A model generated the notes under the pieces. The model worked only from the letters and a program-made list of their open reading frames with translations, did no database searches and was not told where the DNA came from. 64,000 bases of DNA from Agroathelia rolfsii (Eukaryota; Basidiomycota; Agaricomycetes; Amylocorticiales; Amylocorticiaceae): contig JABRWF010000008.1 of assembly GCA_018343915.1 (NCBI GenBank), forward strand, positions 1,054,001 to 1,118,000, in the 5' to 3' direction. The position numbers and the translations under genes are program-made. Positions 36,221-46,729 of this stretch are shown piece by piece (the stretch's first letter is position 1; each line of letters begins with the position of its first letter).

Positions 36221-37906
36221 ATGGTCAAAATATCCGTTCTACAGCATGCACCTTCTGTGCGCCTTCCAGGAAGGCCAGGCGATCCAGCACCTGTATCAAG
36301 GAACCTTGATCCACTCATGCATCCCTTTGCCAAAGCGCGCGAACGCACACGAGCACTCAACGCTGCAAAAATGGAGCGCATCTTCGCAAAGCCATTTATC
36401 GCTAGCTTGGAAGGCCACTTGGATGCTGTAGAGGTACTGACAAGACAGGTCGACTCCCTAAATAATATTGCGAGCGGTAGCTGGGATGGGGGTGTGTGCG
36501 TTTTCAGTTATTGTGCTTGTTAGACTATGGAAATGTTTATTTCCCCTCACGATTAAATTAGGGATAATTATACATGATCTTGCCGAGAGAAAGCCCTTGC
36601 ATAAGATCCAGAACGCCCATAAGGGCAAGGTATCCGGGCTCTGCTTCACCCCAGAAGGCAGGCTCTTGAGTTGCGGTGTGGACCGAAATGTAAAATTGTG
36701 GAGCCCTGGTACTGATCTTGAGACACTTGTAAGTGACTTTCGCTCATGACACTGTACGTATGCTGATGTAATTTATAGCCCCTAACGGTGTTCCCTGGGA
36801 AATCCGCATTCAAGTAAATCTCATCCTTTTGAATTCAAAGAGATACACCCTAACTCTTGTACAGTTCAATAGATCATCACCGCACAGACCCTCTCTTTGC
36901 AACTGCCTCCAACCTTGTGCAAGTATGGGACGAGACCAAGTATACCTTCCATTTAATCCCATAATTTACCATTGATTAATGTGATCACCAGGAGCGCAGC
37001 CATATCCAATCTCACTTTTCCCACTTCCACCGAAACTATCACCTCCGTCCGCTTCAACCTGAGCGAGCCCTCCGTGCTCGCCAGTATCGGTTCCGACCGA
37101 ACATTCACCCTCTACGACATCCGAACCGGCAAAGCCGAGCGCCGGATTGTTATGCAAATGCGAAGCAATGCCCTCTCCTGGTCGCCGACATTCCCTACCA
37201 CCATGCTCCTCGCCTCGGAAGACCACAATCTGTACACGTTCGACATCCGCCACTTGTCTAACCCCACACAGATATACAAGGCACATGTGGCCGCCGTGAT
37301 GAGTTGTGACTGGAGCCCGACGGGTTTAGAATTCGTTAGTGGTGGCTGGGATCGCACCGTGAGGATATGGAAAGAGGGGCAGGGTACGTCCCCGGAGGTA
37401 TATCATACCAAGCGCATGCAAAGGTCTGTGTGCCGTCTTTTTCTACCTACCTCTATATCTCACTCACTGCACCTTTGCCTAGGGTATCATCAACAATATA
37501 CTCTGCGGACGCACGATTCGTCATGACCGGCTCCGACGACGGTAACGTTCGTATCTGGAAAGCCCGGGCTGCAGAGAAGATGGGTGTCATCACCGCGCGT
37601 GAGCGTGCTGCGATCGAATATAGGGATAGTCTCCGTGAGCGGTGGAAGCATGACTCGGAAGTTGGCAAGATCATGCGGTAAGTCATGCGATTTGCACCCT
37701 CCATTGAAAAGAAGCCATCGTTCATGATATGTATCTTTGTTAGCACGCGGCACCTGCCCAAACCGGTCTACTCAGCCTCTAAGCTCAAACGAACCATGCT
37801 CGAGGCACGGAGAGTCAAGGAGGAAAGGAGACGGAAACATACACGCGTGGGCGAGAACAAGCCAAAGGCGGAGAAGAAGAAGGTTGTTATCGCGGAGCAG
37901 TCATGA
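36221..37906 (+). CDS. SOF1: WD40 rRNA-processing protein Sof1 (DCAF13 type)
   Basis: Component of the U3 snoRNP / small-subunit processome in the nucleolus, needed for 18S rRNA maturation. Seven exons (36221-36491, 36562-36728, 36779-36813, 36865-36939, 36992-37423, 37483-37677, 37744-37906) give 445 residues, the usual length. The N terminus has the family block NLDPLMHPFAKARERTRALN and KMERIFAKPFIASLEGH, followed by WD40 blades: ASGSWDG, LSCGVDRNVKLW, FATASNLVQVWD, ASIGSDRTFTLYDIR, FVSGGWDRTVRIW and MTGSDDGNVRIWKA. The C-terminal Sof1 domain is visible as REIAAIEY-like RERAAIEYRDSLRERWKH, RTRHLPKPVY and a very basic tail (about 410-445) that fits nucleolar targeting. Start and stop are unambiguous and all introns are GT-AG. 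Confidence 0.96.
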
Positions 37907-38540
37907 TAGTGGCCTATATATTCTTCTGCTGGTGTTTCCAGCTCACGTCAAAAGACCGCTGTCCGACCGATTGCAAAGATGGTCACATTCTTGTGTGTAC
38001 TGCTTTCCCTTAGTCGAAAACATGGTCCTTTTTGTATATACCTAGACGGCCTGGACTATCAATTTCATGATTGTCTGGCGTGTTGGTGGTTTTTTGTTCC
38101 ATGTACTAGTAGTGTACTAGCACATTCCCAGTTGATTTAACTGGTAAAAATGATCTATATTCTTGTGCTTATGTCACACACATCTGTTCGCCTGGTTAGT
38201 TCTAGTAACTTGAATTGGTGCCTTGCTATACCATGATCATAGCACGTTTGCCCATGTAGCTTTGCCTTCTTGTCCTTTGAATTATACCAGAGTGATCCTA
38301 CAAACCAGCAACCTTGAATGGGGCTTCCGCCTCCTCTCCGCCGGCAACTCGGCGGCGATTATGGACCAGCTGGTTATAAGCGGCGGAAACTTGAAGTCTG
38401 CGGGCCCACTCGGGAGTTAGTAAGCTGGCAAAACCTCTGCCTCCAAAGATTCTCATCTCATACTCTTACGGACTAAAGATATCAACATTCTCAGCACTTG
38501 GCTATCTTGAATCTGAGTTAATTAGGACCGACTTTTAGCT
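37907..38540. other. Intergenic region between SOF1 and F-box gene
   Basis: This 634-bp spacer lies between two plus-strand genes. It is T-rich after the SOF1 stop, with ACTAGTAGTGTACTAG, a near-palindrome, around 38104. No gene is seen; it presumably holds the SOF1 polyadenylation signals and the F-box gene promoter. Confidence 0.5.
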
Positions 38541-40487
38541 ATGCCGACAAGTTTTCTGGATCTACCCGCGGATGTGTTGCCGGTGATCATATCACACATC
38601 TACAAAGCCTCCCATCTGGCGGACATCTGTCTCGTCAATCATAGATTTCGGGAATATGCTAACCCGTGCCTGTATGACTGCATATACGTCTATCCCTGGC
38701 ACAAGAAGGACCGGGTATGGGACTTCATTTTCTTCCTATGTATGTAGATACTGAACTCGACATGCAGGTGGAGCAGGTCATACAGATCTTCTCGACGTTA
38801 GCAACGAAACCTCACTTGGCTTCATACGTCCGCAGATTAGGTACACAAAGCATAGCTCTCCGGTCCTTGCTGCTCGTTGGTAGTAACGAAAATGTTACAC
38901 CCACTCCATAGAAATCCGTGATTTCCCGAAACTAGCATTCAAACCAATTGACCTCGCTGCCGAGATCATTTCGCTCTGTGTACAGGGGCTAAATAACTGC
39001 ATATCTCTAAGATGGTGCACTTGGACACGAGACGGGTCGCTGGAGACTGTCATCCTTCAAGCCCTACAAGAACTTTCCAGCTTGCGAGGCTTAGAGATTA
39101 ACGGACGTCATGAGGGATTCTACAATCCACGCATTCTGACTGGATTCAAGACGCTGGAAAGGCTTAGTCTGATTATGCCGAGTCACAATGTAATCCATAC
39201 TCTCCCAGGATGGATGGAAAAAGCTGGAGGGCATTTGAAGCACTTGACGATAATCTGTAAGGTCGGAATATTTACCATGCCTAGCCAATACCCTTCCCCT
39301 CTTTCTCTTTCTTGTTTTCTCACTCTTTCGAGGCATGCGTCTTGAGACTTTTTATTGACCTACCAGACGTCAACCCATGTCAGTAATCAACTAGTCAAGG
39401 AACTCGCACCACACCTTCGCAATCTAGAAACGGTCCACTTTGTCGGATGCTCGAGACTCACAGAGTCTGGGATACTTTCCATCCTTGAATCGAGCCAGAA
39501 CGGTCTCCGAGCTCTTGGACTAGAGAGCATCTCGCCTTCATTTGTCAGTCCTCTCCGACAGTATGTATCTCATATATACATAACCAAGTGCATTTTCCCC
39601 TGTCAGGACATTTCAGCGTTTTCGGCCAAGGCCTCGGCTTCCTTTTTACTAGCAAATCTGCACTCTATCACACTCACCATATACCGAGGGGACCACCTGA
39701 GCCTGACTGAATGGAGTTCCTCTGTCCTCACAATGTTGGCTAACTCTAAGTTGGAGTATTTTCAGATGTACTCCTCGGTAGGTGAGACGATGATGCCGAC
39801 ATCATTTTGGACCGCACTCGTGAATGTGCATGGAAGTACGTTGAGACGATTCAGCGTACACAGGCTCTTGATACCGTTGAGCGTGATCGAGGATGTGTGT
39901 AAGCGGTGTACCGAGCTCGAGCAACTGTTTGTGGTCGCGGCGAAGGTTGATCTGGTCAGTCTCACAGAGCTTTCCATGATTTCGTTCGGCTCTGCAGTCG
40001 CTTGATTGACAAGATTCTGTTTCAAAGGCTCGGGTTTCTGATTCACTCTCATACGCACGAAAGTTACGCACAGTCCACATAAACTTTCCTCGCACAACCC
40101 GCGTGTCCTTGGCCTCTGTGGACGCATCAGATCCGGGAGATGGTGATACTCAACAGGTATCTTCATACGATGAAGATTACCACAGCTTGTATGGTCACAT
40201 AGATCTGCTAAGCATTGAAGAAGCCACATCGCTCGTGAGGCGTCTCGGCGAAGCCATTGTTCAATTTGGTTGTAATACGAGAGTATGGCAGGTACTCGGG
40301 CGTTTTTTTTAACATACCCTTCTGTGCAGCTGAGCTAATGCATGCTTTTAACAAACTTTCTCAGGTTCAGCGAGAGGTAATACATCGAAAGGATGATAAT
40401 GGAGAAACGGTCCTAGAGCTGGTTAGAAAGCTTGCACCTTATGAAAGACCCGAAGTACCAGAGCAATTTTTGGTCATGAGGTCGTAA
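38541..40487 (+). CDS. F-box protein with leucine-rich C-terminal region
   Basis: F-box proteins are substrate receptors of SCF ubiquitin ligases. Seven exons (38541-38714, 38768-38840, 38912-39261, 39367-39543, 39607-39954, 40028-40291, 40365-40487) give 502 residues in frame. The F-box occupies residues 4-45 (FLDLPADVLPVIISHI, LADICLVNHRFREYANPCLY). The middle is a series of leucine-rich stretches of LRR type (LSSLRGLEINGRH, LERLSLIMP, LKHLTIICK, LETVHFVGCSRLTESGILSI). The C-terminal 130 residues contain an acidic patch and a helical end (EEATSLVRRLGEAIVQFG). Without the intron at 39955-40027 the protein would stop at 40005; the spliced form continues in frame through two further exons. Such F-box/LRR proteins are numerous and fast-evolving in mushroom-forming fungi; the substrate is unknown. 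Confidence 0.87.
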
Positions 40488-40616
40488 TACCATCATATAT
40501 AGATATTGACACTACCATCACTTTCTAGAATACACAGAATAACGCAATTGCATGAGGGAACTAAAAATGAGAGAAATATTATGAAAGGCAGTTTATCCGG
40601 CACTTCCTCTATGCCT

Positions 40617-42075
40617 TCAACCCTGGAAAGCGATACCGGCTTTACTCGTCTCAGCCATGCCTCCTCCCGCAAATCCAGTACCTAAATACAAAGAAATTGA
40701 TTATTCACGGCAGGTATTTTTGCATTAGAATTGAACAAACCTTCACGCTTCAGCTCGATAATTTCTTTATCACCAAGTTTTGCGTCGCACTCTATGCATT
40801 GCTGCGAGGGCTTAACGAGTGAATCTGTGCATGTTTTACATGTTACGTGTCCGCATGGCTTCAAGACTGCATGGCAAAGTCAGTAAAAGTCTCGTAAACA
40901 TGAAGACGGAGGTGACGGACGGAACAAAATAAGGTTGTTGGATAATCCTTTTTTGCAAGAAGGGCAGATAACATCTTGTTCCTTTCCGTTGGCTTTCTTG
41001 GGAGCAGCTGGCAGAGATCCCGCTTCGCCGACGGGTGTGGAATCGGCAGAGGGGACTTTTGAAGATGGGAGCTGACTAAAATGAACGGGTATCAGGTTCT
41101 TCAAACTACGATACAGATATGAGTCAGCTAGGGAATACTGGCAGAAGACATTTCGAATCGTACGCAAGTGAGTGTGCAGGGTTGCCACCCCTGCAGGTTG
41201 TTTGCAGCTTCACATCCTGTAAGGAGCGAGGTGGACCAGAGGATGCGTAGGTAGGTGTCAACGAGGGGAGCCAAAAGTCTGGCAACTTATGCTTGAGCGC
41301 TTCGGCTTGCTCGCGTTCAATCTGCCGCAGGGCAGCTTCTTCAGCCTCCTGCACAAGGCCTTCGACTGCTGTCGAAGAGAATGAGAATTTACGTTTTGTC
41401 CCTCGAGCTACGAGATTGAATAGTGTTAGGAGTAAGCAATGCAATCGACGAACAAAGTGGATGAAACTGAACTGACCTTCTCCGGAATCACTTTTGGTGG
41501 TTGAAGTAACAGAGGGCGATGCCCCGGACGTGGTTATTGAGGATGAAGGAGCGGCGAGTCCAAGCTGACTTTTCTCGAATTCATGCAGGACACGCTCCCG
41601 AGCGGCTTGCTTTGCCCTCTCCTTCTCTTCCTCGGCCTCTTTCGTCATCTGGGCGAGTCGCTCCTTTTGCCTCTTGATATCTTTCTTTTGAGTCACTACA
41701 TCAAGTCTTCTTCAGTCGACTATACGCTGGTATCTCGCGAGACGCATGCGTACACAAATCAGTGTAAACACATTCTTTGCAGAAGAGGTGGCCTTCATGG
41801 CATGCTAACGGTTCTCGTGCGCGTTGGAGGCAAAGCGCACAAGAGTCGAAGACACGCATAGATTCGTTTCCGAGGCGTTTCTAAAGGCATGTCGATAATT
41901 AGGAGGGAATCCAGGAATCATGTCAAGTAGAACTGACTCGTTTGGTGCCATAGTCGAGCTTCTTGTACTCTGCGTAGGAGAAGATGGAGCTCGCTGTCTT
42001 AGTGGAGAAGCATCAGAGCTGGAAAGCCTTTGATGAGGGACAAGAGCCGACATTGTTCTTGCTGTGTTTCGTCAT
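40617..42075 (-). CDS. NOSIP-type RING/U-box protein
   Basis: Member of the nitric-oxide-synthase-interacting protein family, nuclear U-box/RING E3 ligases linked in other organisms to the spliceosome. Eight exons (42052-42075, 41938-41997, 41754-41880, 41477-41695, 41164-41407, 40921-41105, 40741-40866, 40617-40681) give 349 residues in frame. The first exon codes only MTKHSKNN; together with TASSIFSYAEYKKLDYGTKR this is the family N terminus. An incomplete first RING/U-box follows (FDSCALCLQ, ACHEGHLFCKECV), then a charged coiled coil (DIKRQKERLAQMTKEAEEEK), the signature PDFWLPSLTP, LKNLIPVHF, a second zinc-binding region (ICPSCKKGL, CGHVTCKTCTDSLV, CIECDAKL) and the typical end KREGTGFAGGGMAETSKAG. 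A naive frame from 42053 gives an unrelated start; the spliced start fits the family. Confidence 0.93.
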
Positions 42076-42859
42076 GAGGTGTGCAATTTAGCGTTTGCTA
42101 TGAGTACTTCGACTTTTGATTATGTAGTGGTGGTATACGCGTTTAGTTGGTATGAAGATGATGGAAGTCTGAATCTGAATTGGTGCGTCGACGTAAACGC
42201 TTTGACTTGGACCCGGACTACCAATATTCAGCTGCAAGTCTATACGAAGTCTTTGGCTAGAACTATTTTTTGCCTAATTATTAGAGCAACATTTCTCTGT
42301 TTGATCTTTAGGACGCCTAAATTTGGCATGGATGCCACACCTGGCTATAGAAATACTGGTAAACTGCGCCCAAATACATTTGGTCTACTCTTTTGCACAC
42401 AAGCAAAAAGACCTCTCGAGCTGCTCAATGCCTTTCCCATATGTAGCTGATAGAACTGTCACGAATTGATTATGGCCTCATCACGATAGGGAGCAACATG
42501 ATCTTTTGTGGTGGAATGAACATACAATACGAGATCCCCTATTTCCCCTTTTTGCTAGAAGCGGTGAAATACACACACCATCGTTTCTATAATCCCCTAA
42601 ACGCCTCTTCTCCTAAATTGACATGGGTATAAATTGTGGTTAAATACTGAGCATAGCTCGAATCAGAATCGATAAGTACCCAAGACTTCAGCATCCCCAA
42701 GGCATCAGATATACTCCGACTGTAATCACATACTAAGCTCCAGGTATGTTCAAATTCCAGGACCTTTTTTATTTTCACAGCCCTGATCATGAAATTCAGC
42801 TGTCCATTAACCATTAAATCAATTTTGATTTGGCCTTCCTCCCAAGATTGTTCTAAATA
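42076..42859. other. Intergenic region
   Basis: This 784 bp is upstream of the NOSIP-type gene. An open plus-strand frame (42064-42450) overlaps the NOSIP start and has no recognisable product. No repeat or site stands out. Confidence 0.5.
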
Positions 42860-43159
42860 ATGCAGCTTTCGGTCTTCACGAATACGGGATGCATCCTCTC
42901 ATGGATCATTGTATTTTTTACAATAACCTCATCACTCGCCATCCCAATATTGCCACGCTCGGAAAGAGAAATGATAAACATACCTCAACCATTGCTGCAT
43001 GGACCTTCCACTAATTCCATTCCGTCCATTTTCATTGACGGCACCCTACTCAAACTGCCCATACCATTCTTGACCAGATCTTTGAGCCGAACGGAGAAGA
43101 ATCTCACACCATCCAATCATTCGCCAAGTAGGTTCCGCCTGCGCAGACCTCATCCCTGA
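42860..43159 (+). CDS. Possible small secreted protein
   Basis: A 99-residue ATG-initiated open frame with no intron. The N terminus has the form of a signal peptide: a short start, a hydrophobic core CILSWIIVFFTITSSLA and a possible cleavage after SLA. The remainder is Pro/Ser-rich with no cysteine and ends in basic residues (RFRLRRPHP). It sits alone between the NOSIP-type gene and amidase 2. Small secreted proteins of this size are common in fungi, but a chance open frame is equally possible. No family is recognised. Confidence 0.28.
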   Translation: MQLSVFTNTGCILSWIIVFFTITSSLAIPILPRSEREMINIPQPLLHGPSTNSIPSIFIDGTLLKLPIPFLTRSLSRTEKNLTPSNHSPSRFRLRRPHP

Positions 43160-43304
43160 AGCAGTTAGACTTTGGATAGAAGAAATAACATGGTCAATTC
43201 AAAGTTTGTACCACAGCATAACGTCGTATGTTAGACGATCCGGTTCTGCCTATGTCCCTAGTATCGTAGTATAATGTAGATCTCTTTATGAACTCGAGCT
43301 TGCC

Positions 43305-45325
43305 CTACATCACATCTTGGAGCTGTGTGCGCGGAACGGCCTCGTCATAGGCTCTACGCTGCAGGCGTGTTTTTGTCGCTTGTTCATAGGCGTACGCATA
43401 TCCCAGTAACTTTTCTTCAGACCACGCGGCACCGAAAAATGCTAGGCCAAATGGTGTTCCAGGCCCCGTTACTCTTGTAGGTTTTGCTTCTGGTATGGGA
43501 AGATTGTCTGGTTGAAAGCCTAATGGAACTAATAGTAACTTTTCAGCTTTGTTCCCAAGGTTCGTGGAACGATTTATGATCAATTAAATACCTGTAATGA
43601 TCGGATATCCAGCCATCGCCGGTGGCCTTGAAGAAAAATCTGGGAAGCTCAATCAGACTCATGGGGAACAATACCAAATAGAAAGGACCAACGTTCCGTG
43701 GGTAGTATCAAGGCATCGAGGCTATACTTTTCCAGTACAGCGTCTATACCATCGTTACCGGCCATTTGTTGGACAGCGAGAACTGATTTGTGATACTCAT
43801 CATCCTTTGTCAACCCCTCAGCTTCAATCATTCTGTAATGGAAATTGAAGGTCAGTAAATACTGCACATTCAGATGCTCAAAACATCCCTAGTTTGATCC
43901 GCATAGTGAGGAGGTATAAGTTCTTTATCCGCATTCTCGATGTTAAATTGAACAATTTCTGCTATCGTGCGAACCCCAGTAGGAACTTCGATCAGTTCCG
44001 CGAGGTATTTTTCAAGATCAGGCTAAGTATTTCGATTTAGTGAATTATACCTTGTATAAAACTTGGAAGCTTACCTTGAACTCGGTGGTCATGGCCCTCA
44101 TCTCCAATTCTACGCCTTTAGTTTGCAACAATTCCCAATTACTGAAATCAGCTGAATCAATAACCTCCGCACCAAGGGCCTTGATTATCTCCACAGCTTC
44201 GTCGAATGCCTTGACCTCTGCCTCAACGTCTTCCTTCTTCTTCATGAATGCTCTTGGGATACCAATTCGTGCACCATGTAAAACACTTTTGGCTAACGCA
44301 CGGGTATAATCGATAGACTTTATCGCTGACGGCTGTTTGAACGTATATTCGTCGCGCTCGTCCTGGCCAGCTATAACGCTCAAGAGAATGGGACAGTCGG
44401 CCACACAGCGTGCCATAGGTCCGATCGAATCTTGACGTGAAGAGACAGGAATAACTAAAATACCTCCTAGGTGAGCACAAAAAAGGGGAATATAATTGCC
44501 ATGCTCACCGCCTGCTCGCGACGTCAAACCAACGGTCGGCTTTAACCCCACGACATTATTACGACTAGAAGGGGATACGATAGATCCATCAGTTTCTGTG
44601 CCTAATGCTGCGGTAGCTAATCCGATGGCTGCCGCAATTCCACTACCCGAGCTGGATCCCGCAGGATTGACCAAAGGCGAATATGGACAATATGCTTGGC
44701 CGAGACGTCCGCAAAACCCAGAAGGTACACTGCCCCGGAAATTGGCCCATTCCGAGAGGGAAGTTTTTCCGAGGATAATGGCGCCGCTCTTGCGGAGTAG
44801 TGATACAACATGAACATCTCTTGGAGGCACCGAATCTATTAATACGTACGACCCTGAAGACGAATAAGGAGTCTTGTTTCTTAATTAAGGAGGATGCCCA
44901 AACCAGCTGTGGTGTTCATTCCTGAGGAAGGATCAATCAATCATAAATTCAACTAAGTTTTTATTAACCTACCCTCTAATTTGGCGGTTGCTATGTTGTC
45001 CTTTATGAGTATTGGTATTCCATGTAATGGGCCCCGAGAACTAGAGATTTTTCTTTCTTTGTCCATCTCCTCCGCTATCTTGATGACGGATGGATTGATT
45101 TCGAGTACGGTACGCAAGCCGGGCCCTTTGATATTGACTTCATCGATACGGGCTATATATGCCTGGGCAGTTTGGAGGCAAAATGTGAGATTGAATTGCT
45201 GCAATTAAGGAAGGCTGTCTCTGGACCTTGACAAGATGGACACTCGTGAAATGACCTTTCACAAGTCCTTGCTGTATCTCGAAAATTGAAGCCTCGTACA
45301 AGTCAGGTAGTGTAGCCGCTGACAT
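43305..45325 (-). CDS. Amidase-signature hydrolase, copy 2 (one non-canonical splice donor)
   Basis: Paralogue of copies 1 and 3, predicted to hydrolyse an amide with the Lys-cisSer-Ser mechanism. Nine exons: 45227-45325, 44973-45162, 44904-44921, 44509-44853, 44075-44466, 43889-44022, 43693-43832, 43592-43639 and 43305-43528; 529 residues, with exon lengths equal to copy 3 except exon 5. The triad positions are intact: Lys87 (ILIKDNIAT), Ser169 (GSSSGSG) and Ser193 (GTETDGSI). The intron after exon 6 has donor GG (ACTAG|GGATGT) where GT is expected. No in-frame GT donor with normal length is available, and reading on meets TGA within ten codons. If GG is not spliced, the product is cut before the last third (about 135 residues lost). 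The intron after exon 4 is free of stops, so its retention would still be in frame. The gene is probably a decaying or poorly expressed copy. Confidence 0.85.
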
Positions 45326-45768
45326 GTCCGGCACTAAACTTTAACGGGTTTGAGAGCTTGCAGCAGTAGTAAACAAAGTTGATCAGACTCGATCCTAACT
45401 TGTATTCAATTGAGGATGTTTATAAATGTGCAGGGATTGAGACACCGAACCCTTATCATCAATAATATATATGCTGGACTATTATCGACATTACTCACGG
45501 CTTGATCCTGTTGCCCCAATTATTTATTCAAGACTCGTATGTCACTCTGTCCGATGATTCAGATACTCGTGGAGAGTAACTTGTGGAGCGGTGTGCTTGA
45601 GGTGGCTGTAGCTATGCGGCAATCCCTTGATTGGGAACTTGGCCGGGTGGCTATACATCAGTTGCCACAGCTCACAAGTATATGTCCAATGCCAGCGAAC
45701 CAGCGCAGTCACAAATTTTGTGGTTTGTAGTCTTGGGATAGGATTTTGTTATATATGCATTCAATACA
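45326..45768. other. Upstream region of amidase 2, flank of retrotransposon
   Basis: About 440 bp between the amidase 2 start and the retrotransposon insertion. The element sits 0.45 kb upstream of the start codon, so it may have displaced distal promoter sequence. No TATA box is obvious. Confidence 0.45.
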
Positions 45769-45773
45769 GGTAG
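45769..45773. repeat. Target-site duplication, left copy
   Basis: GGTAG directly before the first base of the 5' LTR is repeated directly after the last base of the 3' LTR (53174-53178). A 5-bp duplication is typical for Ty3/Gypsy integration. Confidence 0.9.
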
Positions 45774-45906
45774 TGTTACGAGTCGCTCGTTGTATTATAA
45801 TTTTATTTCGAATTTTTCACTATTTTTCTGATTTTCTCCTGATTTTTCTCTATTTTCTAATGTATATATTGAATATTACGTAAGCACACCCTCTGATGAC
45901 TAAGCA

Positions 45907-45962
45907 GTCATGTGACCAGTCGACCATGTGACTGGCCATCATGTGATTACTAGTCATGTGAC
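45907..45962. promoter_or_regulatory. Cluster of four CATGTGA elements in U3
   Basis: GTCATGTGAC, ACCATGTGAC, ATCATGTGAT and GTCATGTGAC occur within 56 bp, about 150-190 bp before the TATA box; the first and last are identical. CATGTG is an E-box-type core and each unit is near-palindromic. Spacing of about 15-16 bp puts them on roughly similar helix faces. The same cluster is present in the 3' LTR. A promoter or enhancer role is inference. Confidence 0.5.
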
Positions 45963-46025
45963 ATATTATGTAAGCAGAGTCTAGAATATGGGTCCGGATC
46001 ATGACACCATTTTAGATTCACTATA

Positions 46026-46045
46026 ATGGCGCAATATTGCGCCAT
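46026..46045. repeat. Perfect 20-bp palindrome in U3
   Basis: ATGGCGCAATATTGCGCCAT reads identically on both strands and is also intact in the 3' LTR (52470-52489). It lies about 55 bp upstream of the TATA box, a position that suits a dimeric factor site. Confidence 0.7.
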
Positions 46046-46100
46046 ACTTAGCATTACTGCGCACAGACCATGTAACTACGCACAGACCAGGTAGAATTAG

Positions 46101-46107
46101 TATATAA
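46101..46107 (+). promoter_or_regulatory. LTR TATA box
   Basis: TATATAA precedes the sequence CCCTGTAGTGCC; the likely transcription start is about 30 bp downstream. The 3' LTR copy is at 52545-52551. Confidence 0.6.
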
Positions 46108-46158
46108 CCCTGTAGTGCCTCTACCTGAAGACCTCAGATTCATTCTCTTTGTCTTCAG

Positions 46159-46218
46159 GTAAGCACAGTAGTGCAATGTATTAAGTAAATGCTAACATAA
46201 TAAAAACTTTGTCTTCAG
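46159..46218 (+). other. Intron-like 60-bp unit in the LTR flanked by 12-bp direct repeats
   Basis: CTTTGTCTTCAG occurs at 46147-46158 and again at 46207-46218. The first copy is followed by GTAAGC and the second ends in CAG, so the 60 bp between form a perfect GT...AG intron, with GCTAACA as a possible branch site. Splicing here would remove the AATAAA polyadenylation signal inside it. The 3' LTR has the same unit. Whether it is spliced is unknown. Confidence 0.5.
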
Positions 46219-46224
46219 AGCCTA

Positions 46225-46257
<33 letters not shown>

Positions 46258-46729
46258 TAAAATCCTCTCTGCTCTGTGCTAGGAGGTAACCAGTGTGCTT
46301 AGTGCTACTAGTTGTTTAGAGGTCGCTCCGTGCCCCTCTACGTTAGAGCGCATAAGACAGGTCCAGCCCTTTGGGTGACCATTTGTGTCTCTGTATACAC
46401 ATACATAGTGCTTAGTGCACTTAAGTAAGCAAAGGCTTTGCCCTGCGCTTATCGCGGTTAAGATACATCGCACGCCTAGTGGCATACACAAGACAACCGG
46501 TGTTCTGCGTATAGACCCTGCTTGAAAGTCTTGTAGACTTGGAGTAAAGCTTGGTGATACAAAGACTCTAGTTTGCGTGATAGCTGCAACAGCGCAAGGA
46601 AGTGTACACCCGCGCATCCCTAGCCTTGGGAGTTGTAAAACAGCCGTTACTTGGCTACCCCGTACCTTTGAGGGGTTGACGTAGGCATAGGTTGAGTTTT
46701 GGTGGCAAGAGTCAGGTGTGCTCTTGACA

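Larger units (their letters stand above)
45774..46729 (+). repeat. 5' long terminal repeat
   Basis: This 956-bp repeat matches 52218-53173. It contains, in order, a cluster of four CATGTGA words (45907-45962), a perfect 20-bp palindrome (46026-46045), a TATA box (46101), an intron-like 60-bp unit (46159-46218) containing AATAAA (46199-46204), a CT repeat (about 46226-46250) and a long 3' part. U3/R would meet near 46130 if the TATA box is used. A 157-codon antisense open frame (46279-46752) has no recognisable product. Confidence 0.95.

Noticed and set aside
39355..40005. F-box protein ending at 40005
   Set aside because: Splicing at 39955-40027 joins two further in-frame exons to 40487, so the 40005 stop is intronic.
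41805..42053. NOSIP start at MSALVPHQ
   Set aside because: The family N terminus (MTKHSKNN, then TASSIFSYAEYKK) is found by splicing 42052 to 41997; the MSALVPHQ frame reads through that intron.
46226..46250. CT-rich tandem repeat as a possible CRISPR or regulatory array
   Set aside because: It is a simple dinucleotide microsatellite that varies between the two LTRs; there are no spacers.
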